From contig NC_091675.1 of the NCBI RefSeq assembly GCF_042453785.1, forward strand, positions 1,996,501-2,060,500: a stretch of 64,000 nt of DNA, written 5' to 3'. This document shows positions 1 to 9,689 of the stretch, piece after piece. The notes below the pieces were generated by a model that was given only the letters and a program-made list of their open reading frames with translations, was not told the origin of the DNA and made no database searches. Positions within the stretch are counted from its first letter, which is position 1, and every line of letters starts with the position of its first letter. The translations under genes were made by a program, and so were the position numbers. Source of the DNA: Malus domestica (Eukaryota > Streptophyta > Magnoliopsida > Rosales > Rosaceae).

Positions 1-1289
1 TACTGTCTCTGAGTTGTAGAGAGGTTGTTTTAACCTTTGGTAGATAGTTTATGTAGATATTGTAAAACTGGTGGGAAAAGACTTGTTAGAAGAAGACCCT
101 TGTGGCTGTGGCTTTCCTTCTAAAGCTTGGACGAATGTTTGCTAACTAGGGAAGTGGATTTGGTCTTGGAATGTAAATATTCTTAGTTCTCAACTCAAAC
201 CATCATCTTTTCGGTCCCTTTTTATCCTCGCTCGAGGAGTTAAAAATCTTGGATGTTACCGGTTGTATTTTTATGCGAGTATTTAACTTGTCGAGTAATC
301 TGATGAGTGAGATTCTCTCGTCGGGATAATATTTCCCGTGATAAGGTAGAATCTCTCGTTCTTTATTCGTGAACATGTTAAAGTTAAACAATGGGGTTTG
401 GACCCTAAACAAAATCCAACGGTCGGATTCCAATCAGAGGGGTCCGGATCAAGATGTGCTGTCTGTGTAAGTTAAGCACATGGGGTGGAGATTTCTGATT
501 GGAGAAAGGAAAGGAGAGGAAACGTGAAGAGAAATTATGGGTTGCAATTTATGTTCAATGTTTTGAGAGCAATGCTTGTTTTTTATTCATCCGTCGTTGT
601 CCGTTAATCGTACAAGTCAAATCAAAGATATATAGATATCAAATCGGGTCCCATGGCTCCCGTATTCGATATTTTTATTGTCCTATCCTTGTCATGTTTC
701 ACACTAAGGTCCCCCAAGGCATGTTCAAACTGGAAACTTTGCTTTAAACCTTGTCAAAAGCATTTTAATCTTTTCGACGATCGAGATAAACACAAGGAGA
801 TATACCGTCAGTAATGAAAGAAGCTTCGTTAGGATTGGCAATTCTCACATGAGATGGAACTAGTGCAAAGACGAAATATGATATAATAGTCTCATGCTTT
901 TTTGAGTTATGTCGTACAGATGACGTGATTACAGTGTTTCTGTCCAAGTTTTTCTACTTATTCTCAATCAAAATAGACCCCATAAAGACGAGAGAATATG
1001 CGGTATCACGCGCTTGTTTCTATCTAGTCATAAAGCGAATAATACGATAGAGACGTTGGTTGAATAAACCTGGTTACAAGTACAAATAAAGCATGGGCTA
1101 ATTAAATGTTGATGAATTGGTGAGTTATGACCTTATAAATATTATGGTGTGCTTAGAACTAAAGCCTTTGGAAGAATTCAAACCAAACCAAACCCCACTC
1201 TGTTCCACTGGACCACTACCATTTCAGATAAAATCAAAATCTAATCGAAATACTAATCTGATTTTATGCACTCTAATACTAATTAATTA
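1..1289. other. Intergenic, no gene seen
   Basis: AT-rich sequence with only short open frames and no recognisable protein motif. The stretch at about 200-460 contains short inverted GGTCC/GGACC-type words and may be a decayed small element, but no clean termini were found. Confidence 0.6.
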
Positions 1290-1436
1290 ATTGATATCTT
1301 CTGCAAGAGTCAATCTAGCTTGGCCTTTATACTCTCAGCGGTTGAAGCATTTTCCCGCCGGAGTTAAAGGAAAAGGAGGGAAATTTGGCACGCCAAAAAA
1401 GTTAGTTGGAAAGTTGGTGGTTTGGTCCAATCTTTT

Positions 1437-1444
1437 TATAAATA
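1437..1444 (+). promoter_or_regulatory. TATA box of the proline-rich peptide gene
   Basis: TATAAATA lies about 120 bp upstream of the ATG at 1563. Spacing and position suit a core promoter for the small secreted-peptide gene that follows. Confidence 0.4.
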
Positions 1445-1562
1445 ACTATAAATTCGTTGACAAAAAAACACATACTATAAATTCGTTATATGCTACAATA
1501 CATGTATACGATCCACCAAAACCAAGCACTTCCACCGCCCAAGTCCAAATTGCTAGTGAAAA

Positions 1563-1837
1563 ATGAGCTCTGCTGCAAAAATGGGGGCTGTGGTACTTTG
1601 GCTACTACTTATCTCCAACGCATTTGTGCTGCATTCATCGATCCTCACCATGGTAACTGCCGCTACCAGCGAATGAGTCCTCCTCCGCCTCTTAAACCGA
1701 AACATAAGCCGCATCCACCTCCTGGGACACCGCCGCCACCAGCTTGGTTTTACTTCTATTCTCCTCCACCTCCAAGTCCCCCATACTCTCCTCACCACTC
1801 AGGCCAAGTCCTTGAAAATGTAGAAGGCCATACATGA
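1563..1837 (+). pseudogene. Small secreted proline-rich peptide gene, frame broken after the signal peptide
   Basis: The ATG at 1563 opens a 37-residue frame that looks like a signal peptide: a short polar start, then the hydrophobic run VVLWLLLISNAFVL, then small residues. It stops with TGA at 1674-1676. A second frame, shifted by one base and overlapping that stop as ATGA, continues to 1837. It encodes a proline-rich tail with SPPPPLKP, HPPPGTPPPP and YSPPPPSPPYSP, typical of extensin-like or small cell-wall peptides. The two halves fit one secreted protein of about 90 residues with a one-base insertion or two-base deletion near 1670. No intron of workable size explains the jump. It could be a null allele, an assembly error or two unrelated frames. 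The exact peptide family is not recognised. Confidence 0.45.
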
Positions 1838-2371
1838 AACAAGAATGCTAAAGTGGGGATGTTTCATTTAATCATGTGACGTTATGTGAGAAACTTAAAT
1901 AATATATTGTCGTGTTATTAGTTCAAAATGTATCAGTGGTGTGCAGGTGATTGATCATTGTACCAAAACCAATGTCACACTAACAAAAGTGAAAACTAAA
2001 CATGTGCCACCAATGGCCATAGTGTGTGATCTTAATGTAGTTATGTTTTGAGGTTTTTATATCTTCTCTTTTTTTGTTTATTTAGACAACTTTGTGAACT
2101 AATCCAACAACGAGCAAAATCTTGTTTGTTTAACAAGCAACTCAAGAGTCATATGTGCGTTAATCCAGTAAGTCAAGATAGTACGCTCGCAGGAATATAC
2201 ATGTTGACATTAAATTCCAAGTAATTAATAAGTTGAAACCCAGAACAAAATAAATTTACCCTAGGCCAAGTAAATTCAACGAAATGAGGCTTACATGAGA
2301 AAGCAGGAACAGCTCAGTCATCACCATAGGTTCCATCATCCATGTCCATGTCCCCATCTCCATAGTCATTG

Positions 2372-3129
2372 TCATATCCTGAGCTTCGTCACCGTCCGGA
2401 AGTTGGTGAAAGGCACGGGGTTATCCACGTTGTCATCGCAAACTTCCTCCATTGACAACGAGGATTCTTTCTTGACAGCAAGCGATTTCAGATTCTCATC
2501 ACTAAAAAATTTATCATAGTCCGTAACCTCAAACAATCTATTTTCTTTAGCACTTTCCACTAGGTTACTCCAATGCCTGTCCTTCCTCAGTGTTAATACA
2601 GATTGCACTACCAGGATAGAAGATTTTGCCCTAGTGATCTCAACAATAATCCGCCGAAAATGACCCACAAATCCAATGTTGCGGTCCTTTTTTATCATTT
2701 GCACGAACACAAGAAAATATGGCAACATCTTTTTCAGTCCCTGGTAACCATCCATAGTAGTAACATCCACTTGTTTCTCAAACCCACCTCTGAAATCACT
2801 TCTGAAACGCTGTTTTAAGAGATCTGCTTGTGCACGATACTGGTATATAACCGCCAACTTATGACTTGATTTCAGCTCTTGATATCTGCTTACCAAATTA
2901 TAATATAAGAGCATGACAAAACCAACCTCACAACATTCACCAAAGATATATTTCCGGATTCTTGCTTCCCAAGTAAAAAAAAAAAAAAACAGAAGGGTCC
3001 GAAACAACAGTAGTCATGCCATGAAAGTCCGTCCGGTCTTCCGATATGAGGACCATCCTCTAATGACTCTGCATAAAACTCAGCAGAAGGAAAGCTCCTG
3101 ATGATCTCCGGATGCATTCGGTAATAGGT
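2372..3129 (-). pseudogene. SEN1/UPF1-type superfamily 1 helicase, C-terminal fragment, degenerate
   Basis: Two minus-strand frames together give the C-terminal half of a plant SEN1-like helicase ('tRNA-splicing endonuclease positive effector' class). In order: YRMHPEIIRSFPSAEFY, then CFGPF, then VDVTTMDGYQG (motif V region), then RRIIVEITRAKSSILVV (motif VI, with the finger arginine). It ends with the family-typical FFSDENLKSL. The Walker A and DEAD-box motifs are absent, so it cannot be an active ATPase. A run of about 14 A (plus strand, near 2977-2992) shifts the frame between the two halves. The upstream end sits at an apparent splice acceptor (minus strand TTAACACACAG before the exon), so this is a piece of an intron-bearing gene rather than a processed copy. 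Confidence 0.75.
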
Positions 3130-3495
3130 CTGTGTGTTAAGAAAAACGAGGAATTGATTGGTGAAAAGAATCTCTTTGTAGCCCAACCCCAATGAACATA
3201 GACCGTTTTCTTCTAGATGGGCCTTATGTCATTTCCACTGGCCCATTCAGCTCATATACTTTTTAAAATTTTAATTTAATCCGAACTTTTAATTAGAATT
3301 TTATGTGTTATTCTCACTTTAATTACTTATATGATATCGGTCTAACACATACGTCATAAAATCAGTGCTGCCGATGCATGCCACCATTTACATTATAATT
3401 GATTATTTTTTCCTCCCACTATGTCCCACTTGGTGTTTAAGATTATTATTGTAAGGTAAAAAAAAAACAAAAAACAAAATATCTTCTTATCATAA

Positions 3496-4525
3496 GGTCT
3501 CGTTTGGAAGCTCGGACTGTACTGACTATTTTAGTCAGATAGAATAAATAGTCATCTGATAGTATTGACTAAATTAGTCAGGCATTTGGTGCAATATCGG
3601 ACTAATGACCGTATTATATACTGTGTTTGGTACTATATCGTACAAGGAAAAAAAAAAGAGAAAAAACAAAATTTTGATAATTCCTTGTTTGTTTGTTGAA
3701 ATTTTCTCAAATTTATACCTATTAAAAACCACACAAATGTATATAATAGAAAACTAATGAACTCCAGAGTCCAAACATCAAAATCGAAATGTTAACGAAG
3801 TCCGGCAACAACCTCAGAAGGCAAATTATCTTCACCGCAGAAGACAAATGCCTAGGACCTGTCCCCCTCCTCCCCCCCTGCTCCGAGCCCCTCTTTCACA
3901 CACACACGAACAAATACAAAATCTATATCTAAAACAAATTGAGGATGAATAAATAATCATTTAAAAAACATAACAAGCAACCAAAAAACATAACAATTCA
4001 ATGTTGAATTTTTCATTTTGTCTTAAATTTTCAAATTTGAAATAAATGAGAAACCCTAATTTTAATTAAAAAGCAAGATTACGAATCAATTGAAATGGGG
4101 ATAATAATACTATTAGTTTGATTTATTAAATAAATCAAGCAAGAAAAAAAATGAAGTTGCAAGAAAATTTGAGAGAAGGAAGAACGGGGGGAGGAAGATA
4201 AATAGATAGAGAGAAACTATGTGTGAGAAAGAACATAGAGAAGAAGATCAATTTCTGGAGTTCAGACGCCAAGATGATGGAACGAAGGAAGAATTCGGGA
4301 ACACCCAGGCGATGGAAGGAGGAAGGAATTCAAGAAGCAGAGTGTTGTTTCTCCCGACTAATTATCCATAGGTTTTGGGTGGGATAATTAAGCAGGCCTG
4401 GCACGCACTAAAGTAGTGGGGCCGGAGATTTAGTCCGGATACTAAAATTATACATCACGTACCAATAACCGTATTCGTATTAAATAGTACTATCCGGTGT
4501 GTAATACGGCATGCCAAATGAGACA
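3496..4525. mobile_element. Non-autonomous PIF/Harbinger-like element, 1.03 kb
   Basis: The termini are GGTCTCGTTTGG at the left and CCAAATGAGACA at the right, an imperfect 12-bp inverted repeat. They are flanked by TAA on both sides (3493-3495 and 4526-4528), the 3-bp TA-rich target duplication of PIF/Harbinger elements. Sub-terminal parts share further inverted similarity (tracts around the words CCGTATT and TAGTACTAT). No transposase frame is present. The interior holds a C-rich tract near 3860-3890 and purine-rich sequence near 4150-4330. Confidence 0.6.
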
Positions 4526-4528
4526 TAA

Positions 4529-5041
4529 TCAATTTATCTACAAGTGCTTGTTATTTATTTATTAGAACATGTCCAAAATTTTGTTGAAATTTCAAGTGCT
4601 TCACATTAAAGTGCTTTTCGAAAAAGCTCTTCTCCAAAAAACATTTTGTTGACCCGTAAGTACTTTTTTTTTTTTTTTGGAAACGACCCGTAAGTACTTT
4701 TAATTGTTAAAAACGTTTTTAGCCAAAGCAAACGCACTCTCAAACATGTCGTGTATAAGTATAAGTTGTCATACTGTCGAAGCCACTATCCATAAAGTTT
4801 ATGAAAGTTATCAATGGACTGAATTATGGATAAAGCCCTTCCAATTTCCAATCAGAATTCTCAGAAGAGGAAAAGAGAGCCTTTTTGGTCAAATTTTGAT
4901 TTTAGATCCCACAATGTGGGACGTCTTCTGTGTTCAATCAATTTGCAAGTAGATGATACAGCTTTTCCCCTCTAAATTGCATTAGCCAACAAAATAATGG
5001 TCAAGCAACACTTAATTATATCGGCCTTTTTAAAAAACTCC
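4529..5041. other. Intergenic, no gene seen
   Basis: AT-rich, with a T-tract at about 4664-4678 and a short direct repeat of 'gacccgtaagtacttt' on either side of it. The word acttaattatatc occurs near 5008 and again in the SINE target duplication. No coding support. Confidence 0.5.
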
Positions 5042-5060
5042 ACTTAATTATATCAGCTAA

Positions 5061-5263
5061 CTATGACAAGTAGCTCGGTGGAAAGGTGCAAATAGCAATC
5101 CCTTAAATGAAAAAACATAGGTTTTGGGTTCAATCTTTGTAAGCTGTAAATCTGCTTAACCATACTACGAGAAAGGTGCAATTCCTAATTAACCTCATAC
5201 GGATCTAAAAGAGATTGCCTAACTATGATTCGTCACTAGTTGTCGCTCTTTTAAAAAGAAAAA
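5061..5263 (+). mobile_element. tRNA-derived SINE with target-site duplication
   Basis: A box-A-like word (TAGCTCGGTGGAAAGG, from about 5071) is followed 40-60 bp later by a box-B-like word (GGTTCAATC, 5127-5135). That is the internal Pol III promoter layout of tRNA-derived SINEs. The 3' end is A-rich (ttttaaaaagaaaa). The insert is flanked by acttaattatatcagctaa (5042-5060) and acttaattatatcatctaa (5264-5282), 18 of 19 bases identical, as expected for LINE-mediated insertion. Confidence 0.65.
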
Positions 5264-5510
5264 ACTTAATTATATCATCTAATTGTAATTTAATTAATGA
5301 GGCATTGGCCACTATCTTTTTATACAGATTTTATATTACAGAAAGTGATGAGAAAGAATAGAATCTGACTAAGAATTGGCCATTTTGGTACAATCAGACT
5401 GCCACTTAATTCTTAACTCCTGTTTTATATATGTTTTATCTTTTAGTTCTTGTCACCTTTTTATTGATAATATTGTAAGATTTAACTTCTGTTTCGAGTC
5501 AAAGTTCTAA

Positions 5511-5693
5511 GGAAAGGGATCCGGATCTCTTTCTTTTAATTCATCAAGTTTGGAGATCTTGATCATTAAAATTTGTTCTAATTGTTAAAGTTATTGTAAT
5601 TTTTAAAATAGACCTCTATTTATAATCGTTAAATCAAATTTCAATGATCCGAATTTCCGAACTTAATGGATTAAGAGGAGAGGATCCCTTTCC
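5511..5693. mobile_element. Mutator-type MITE, 183 bp
   Basis: Perfect terminal words GGAAAGGGATCC / GGATCCCTTTCC are bordered by an exact 9-bp direct repeat AAGTTCTAA (5502-5510 and 5694-5702), the target-duplication length of Mutator-like elements. The interior is largely self-complementary and carries 'ctatttataatcgtta'. It is the same family as the element at 16093-16264. Confidence 0.75.
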
Positions 5694-5897
5694 AAGTTCT
5701 AATAATGCAAAAGCAGAATTCGACAAAGGCTGCCATTATAATTCAAGCTTTTTTTAACGTATACGTGACAGCATTCCAAAGCTCGAGCAAATTGTCAGCT
5801 AATTCGCTTAGAAGCAACTCACCCTTGGAGCTCTAGCTAATCCACTATTTAATTCACCATGTGAACAGTAACTACCCTAATGAACAATAATTATCTT

Positions 5898-6865
5898 TTG
5901 CATCTCCATCGTTGCACTTGAATAGCCCTGGTAATAGGTAATAAAATATTATTAATTTTTTTTTTACAAAATAAATTTATTTGTAATTTCGGATAAGATA
6001 TTTTAAATCGTTCTCGTTGTGCCACGTGTCATTTACCCAAAACGACTTTTATTGGTCATAGATTTCGATAAGATTTTTATTCAATTCGTACCTGCATCAT
6101 TAGTCATTTTGTTGAAAAAAATTGGATTGAAACTTTGTGAGAAAGATAGGAATGTGATTGAAAGTAGTTGAGAACATATGAAATTGTGGTGTAAGGTAGA
6201 TGATAATGACAAGGTATTTATAGAAAAGTAGAAACATTTTTTTTTTAAATTTTTAGAAAAAAAAATTGGATTTTTTACAATTTTTAAATTTTTTTTATTC
6301 AAATAATTAATCTCTGCCGTTGGATTTAAAAAAAAAAATTAAATTCCAACACTCCAGATTGTGCCATGTGTCACAACAGTAACTTTTCTTAATTTTAAAA
6401 CTTTTTTTTTAATTTATAAAGCAGATTAATATCAATCGTTGATTTCAGATCAAACGGTTGATATTTAATCAGTTTTTTTATTACCGTTTCAAATCGGATG
6501 GCTCATATTAAAGAGCCGTTGAGGTCAAACGGACCATGGGAAGCCACGTGGCTTCCCAATGGTCACCTGCTGAAACTGGCGCGAAACCCGTGCCCTGTAA
6601 AGCTGTCGGCTGACGCACCCCCACTCGCGAGTGAGGGGCACGCGCCTGACACAAAAAAAAATAAAAAAAGGACCGACGCCAGGCCTGGCGTTAGCCTGAC
6701 GTCACACCCACCTCGGGCTGCAGGGCTGGCAATCCTCCACGGGCCTGGCCCTCGGGCTCCCACCTTCACTCGGGCTGCCCAACGCTGGAGCCCTATCCAC
6801 CGGCCCTCGGGCCCTTTCCCTTCGCCTGTCCCCCGAGCAACCACCAAGGATGGAGTTGCTCTTAA
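5898..6865. mobile_element. Candidate non-autonomous element with a GC-rich half
   Basis: The left edge word TGCATCTCCATCGTTG and the reverse complement of the right edge, AGCAACTCCATCCTTG, match at about 12 of 16 positions. This suggests terminal inverted repeats. The left half (to about 6490) is strongly AT-rich with several inverted 'ccgttggattt'-type words. The right half (about 6500-6860) is GC-rich, unlike all surrounding sequence. Open frames over the GC-rich half (up to 135 codons) have no recognisable motif. Target duplications were not identified, so the limits are provisional. Confidence 0.35.
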
Positions 6866-6869
6866 GCAA

Positions 6870-7820
6870 AATAAAAGGAAAATCATCATTTTAAACTATA
6901 TTTAATAAATCAGATAACGTGTAAGACTTCATGACTTAAAAAAAATTAATAAAAAAAAATTAACCGTCAATAATCACGTCATATAATTTACAAACATAAT
7001 TTAAAAAGATGATCTTTATAGCATTACTTTTGTTTAATTACAAAGACTTATCAAGCAATTGTGGAGCGTGCAATTTCAACTTTCAAGCATGGATCGGGTT
7101 ATTTGCTTGTTGTCCACCCAAGAAATTTAGAAAATCTTGGTCCCTTGCTATATTAAAATTGTACTAACTCAGTGTCCAGGAGAGTTTTTGATGTCTGCCA
7201 ATTATAGAAATAAAATGATATATTCGTGTGGTAAGTAGGATTTTCTCATGTTGTTGATCATGTCGTCGATCGTATTTGTTCATGCTAATATTCGAATGTG
7301 TATTTTGGATCTATATACGTTCCAACTACGCATAATACATTACTAATTTACGTAATTTCAATTAAAAAATTAGGGAGATCGAGAAAAGAAAACTCTTATG
7401 CTATATGACTGTGTATCAAAACGAATAAGTGGGCCAAATTTTATCCTTTTTTAAGCCAACATATGATACACTAACAGTATGAATATAATGAATAACACCT
7501 TATCAAACTCGCGAGAAGAGAACATTCTCAACGATTCTTTTGTGCGTTGGCATCTGAATCTTTTCTTTTTGCCTGCATTTCATTTACTTTTTCCGATACG
7601 AAGCTTGCATACTCATACAAGATCCTTTTACGATCTAGAATTATATGACAGCCTGAGTATTCATACATGAGAAGATAGGCAGCCATGAATATTTATGCAG
7701 CCAAGTGATACAGTGTCGGCCACTGCTAGTTGATCAAATTCTAGTATTCCCTAATAATTATTAACTCTGGAATCATTGGCAACTTTTTTCACCCCAACTT
7801 GATCACAATTCTCAGACAAC
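6870..7820. other. Intergenic, no gene seen
   Basis: AT-rich sequence without supported coding frames, repeats or RNA genes. Confidence 0.55.
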
Positions 7821-7824
7821 TAAC

Positions 7825-7871
7825 ATATATATATATATATATCTCTGTGTGTGTATGTGTGTGTGTGTGTG
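7825..7871. repeat. Compound (AT)n-(GT)n microsatellite
   Basis: About nine AT units (7825-7842) run into a GT tract with one interruption (about 7845-7871). Confidence 0.9.
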
Positions 7872-8678
7872 AACCAAAATATATATAGTGGAATGTAGCC
7901 TTTAAGAGAAGGGATCTTCATTTTTTTTTAACGGAGAGTAGTTGTGGTCCTATGGGGCCCATATCATATCGAACTTCAATAATTCGAATTGTCTATTTTT
8001 CAAGTTGCACCTCATATATCATCATTACAAAAATATTAGCCAAATCGAAAATATATAAAACATCTAATTGGATTCAAGTAAATAAACAAATACATTGTTC
8101 TATAAGAAACAATGAAATTTCATCGTGATAATTAAATAGGCAAATGGTTTCATATTGAATTGAATTTTTGCATGGATGATCTATGAACCAAGACTTACAA
8201 AATAAACGGTTCGGATATTTGAAGTTTGATCTCCCATTCGGTTATGCAATGAAATCTTCGCAATATTCATAGCGGAAAAAGCTTTCTCCACCGAAGCAGT
8301 AGCAACTAGTAGAACCAAAGGCAATGTAATTAGCAAATACACATTATTATATACTCTATTCCTCCCTGTCTCCACCAATTTTTTTTTGCAAGGCTACCAA
8401 TTCCTTTCAATTGAGAAAATTCACTACTCGAACGCATATCAATAATATAATGCCCAAGTTGATCTTCAAGTGCCAAGAGCTGACAAGTAGTAAATTCATT
8501 TGGATAAAATTGAGAAAAACAAATTAGCTTTTGTTCATCAAAAGCCAAGAATGAATCATCAGGGCTCAAAGTTTCCAAACAAAGAAGCAACTCTATATTT
8601 ACCTCATCAAAGCGACTATTTAATTCCACAAATTGCTTATCAACGATAGCATCAAAAAGCTCCACATGATAATGATGT

Positions 8679-8969
8679 GTAGCATCCCACATCGCCTAGA
8701 GGAGTGGATCTTGTAAGCCTTATATGTATATTCTCATCTCTACCTAGCATGATGCCTTTTAGGAGCTCACTGGCTTCAGGTTCCATCGGAACTCCGAAGT
8801 TAAGCGAGTTCGTGCGAGAGCAATCCCAGATGGGTGACCCACTAGGTAGTTCTCATGTGAATTCCCAAAAACAAAACCGTGAGGGCATGGTCGAGGCCCA
8901 AAGCGGACAATATCGTGCTACGACGGTTTGAGCTTGGGATGTGGTGGGGGCCCGAGCCGGGATGTGACA
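8679..8969 (+). mobile_element. Solo LTR of a Cassandra-type TRIM retrotransposon
   Basis: A 291-bp unit begins TGTAGCATCCC and ends GGGATGTGACA, with TG...CA ends and short terminal inverted similarity. It is flanked by the 5-bp direct repeat TGATG (8674-8678 and 8970-8974). It contains a 5S rRNA-like segment, the hallmark of Cassandra LTRs. No internal domain or second LTR follows, so it is a solo LTR left by recombination. It sits inside the hAT remnant. Confidence 0.85.
8760..8870 (+). other. 5S rRNA-derived segment with Pol III control boxes inside the LTR
   Basis: The stretch resembles plant 5S rRNA: AACTCCGAAGTTAAGCG (box A region), GCGAGAGCAATCCCAGATGGG (intermediate and box C region), and GGGTGACCC. 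It is not a genuine 5S gene, because it is isolated, diverged and lacks the normal 5S ends. In Cassandra elements this segment is known to be transcribed by Pol III; activity of this copy is unknown. Confidence 0.7.
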
Positions 8970-9284
8970 TGATGAAAGTTTGTGATTCTTTGAGCTCCAC
9001 GCCGTGATCTCCCTCGAGTAACATATCCATCATCCATGCGTTTATTTTTTGGCTTTTGGTGTTTATTTTATTTTTTATTAAACTAAGGGTCCAAAATTAT
9101 GTCGTTTTGACAAAGTAATATTTATTAAAAAAATAATAATAAGAAGAGCCACTCTTACAGTTGGAGGGCATGTATGAAGCCAACTCTATTCTTCAAAAAG
9201 GCACCACCCAAGTTATCCATGGACATTCATTGAAGTTTGGGGGTCAGTCGACCCCCTGCCCCTCAATACATCCGTCTCTACCCA

Positions 9285-9626
9285 CCACTAGTGGTGTAAC
9301 CAGGAATTTAAAGCGATGGGGTAAAAAAATGGCTTTACAAAAATCCATCATACTTTCATTTGTAATTGTCCACGACATGTTCTCATATTTTGGAAACGTC
9401 GTATCACAACAGTATTATCAATAGAATCAAATACATCTTTATCAATGTACACAACCAAACTATCATTCAACCATTGATCACCCATCTTATTACGATGTGG
9501 AATCTTCATAATTTTCCTCACTGAAAAAACTCTTTCAACCGAAGCAGTCGCAACAATTAAAATCAATGCTAATTTCACTAGCAAGTACACCAAAGAATAA
9601 TGTTTGTCCCTTTTTACCTCCGCCAA
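9285..9626 (-). pseudogene. Second hAT transposase C-terminal remnant with element end
   Basis: The minus-strand frame encodes LALILIVATASVERVFSV, then NKMGDQWLNDSLVVYIDKDVF, the hAT C-terminal dimerisation block, closely related to the remnant at 8181-8678 but a separate copy. The plus-strand word AGTGGTGTAACCAGGAATTTAAAG near 9291 resembles the terminus of this hAT class, so the outer end of the element probably lies near 9285-9295. Similarity fades beyond about 9680. No catalytic core is present. Confidence 0.65.
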
Positions 9627-9689
9627 CTTTTATGCAAGGCTACTAGTTTCTTTCAACGCAAAAAACTCATTATGCAAATGACGATGTAG

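Larger units (their letters stand above)
8181..9033 (-). pseudogene. hAT transposase (TTF-zinc-finger type), C-terminal remnant, split by a solo LTR
   Basis: Read on the minus strand, the remnant starts near 9033, is interrupted at 8969-8679 by a Cassandra-type LTR, and resumes with HHYHVELFDAIVDKQF. It continues through RSSSEFSQLKGI and the hAT dimerisation block VATASVEKAFSAMNIAK and NRMGD to about 8181. The last two blocks lie in different frames, so at least one indel exists near 8370. The N-terminal zinc finger and the catalytic core are absent. It is a dead copy of a plant 'TTF-type zinc finger with HAT dimerisation domain' transposase. Confidence 0.75.

Noticed and set aside
1553..1798. 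Arg/Trp-rich minus-strand frame opposite the proline-rich peptide
   Set aside because: It is the mirror of CCN-rich proline codons; no motif and no promoter.
6498..6905. 135-codon plus frame and 108-codon minus frame over the GC-rich island
   Set aside because: Both are long only because GC-rich sequence has few stops; no domain, and composition is unlike the real genes here.
8760..8870. A functional 5S rRNA gene
   Set aside because: The 5S-like part lies inside a TG...CA LTR with target duplication and lacks the proper 5S ends.
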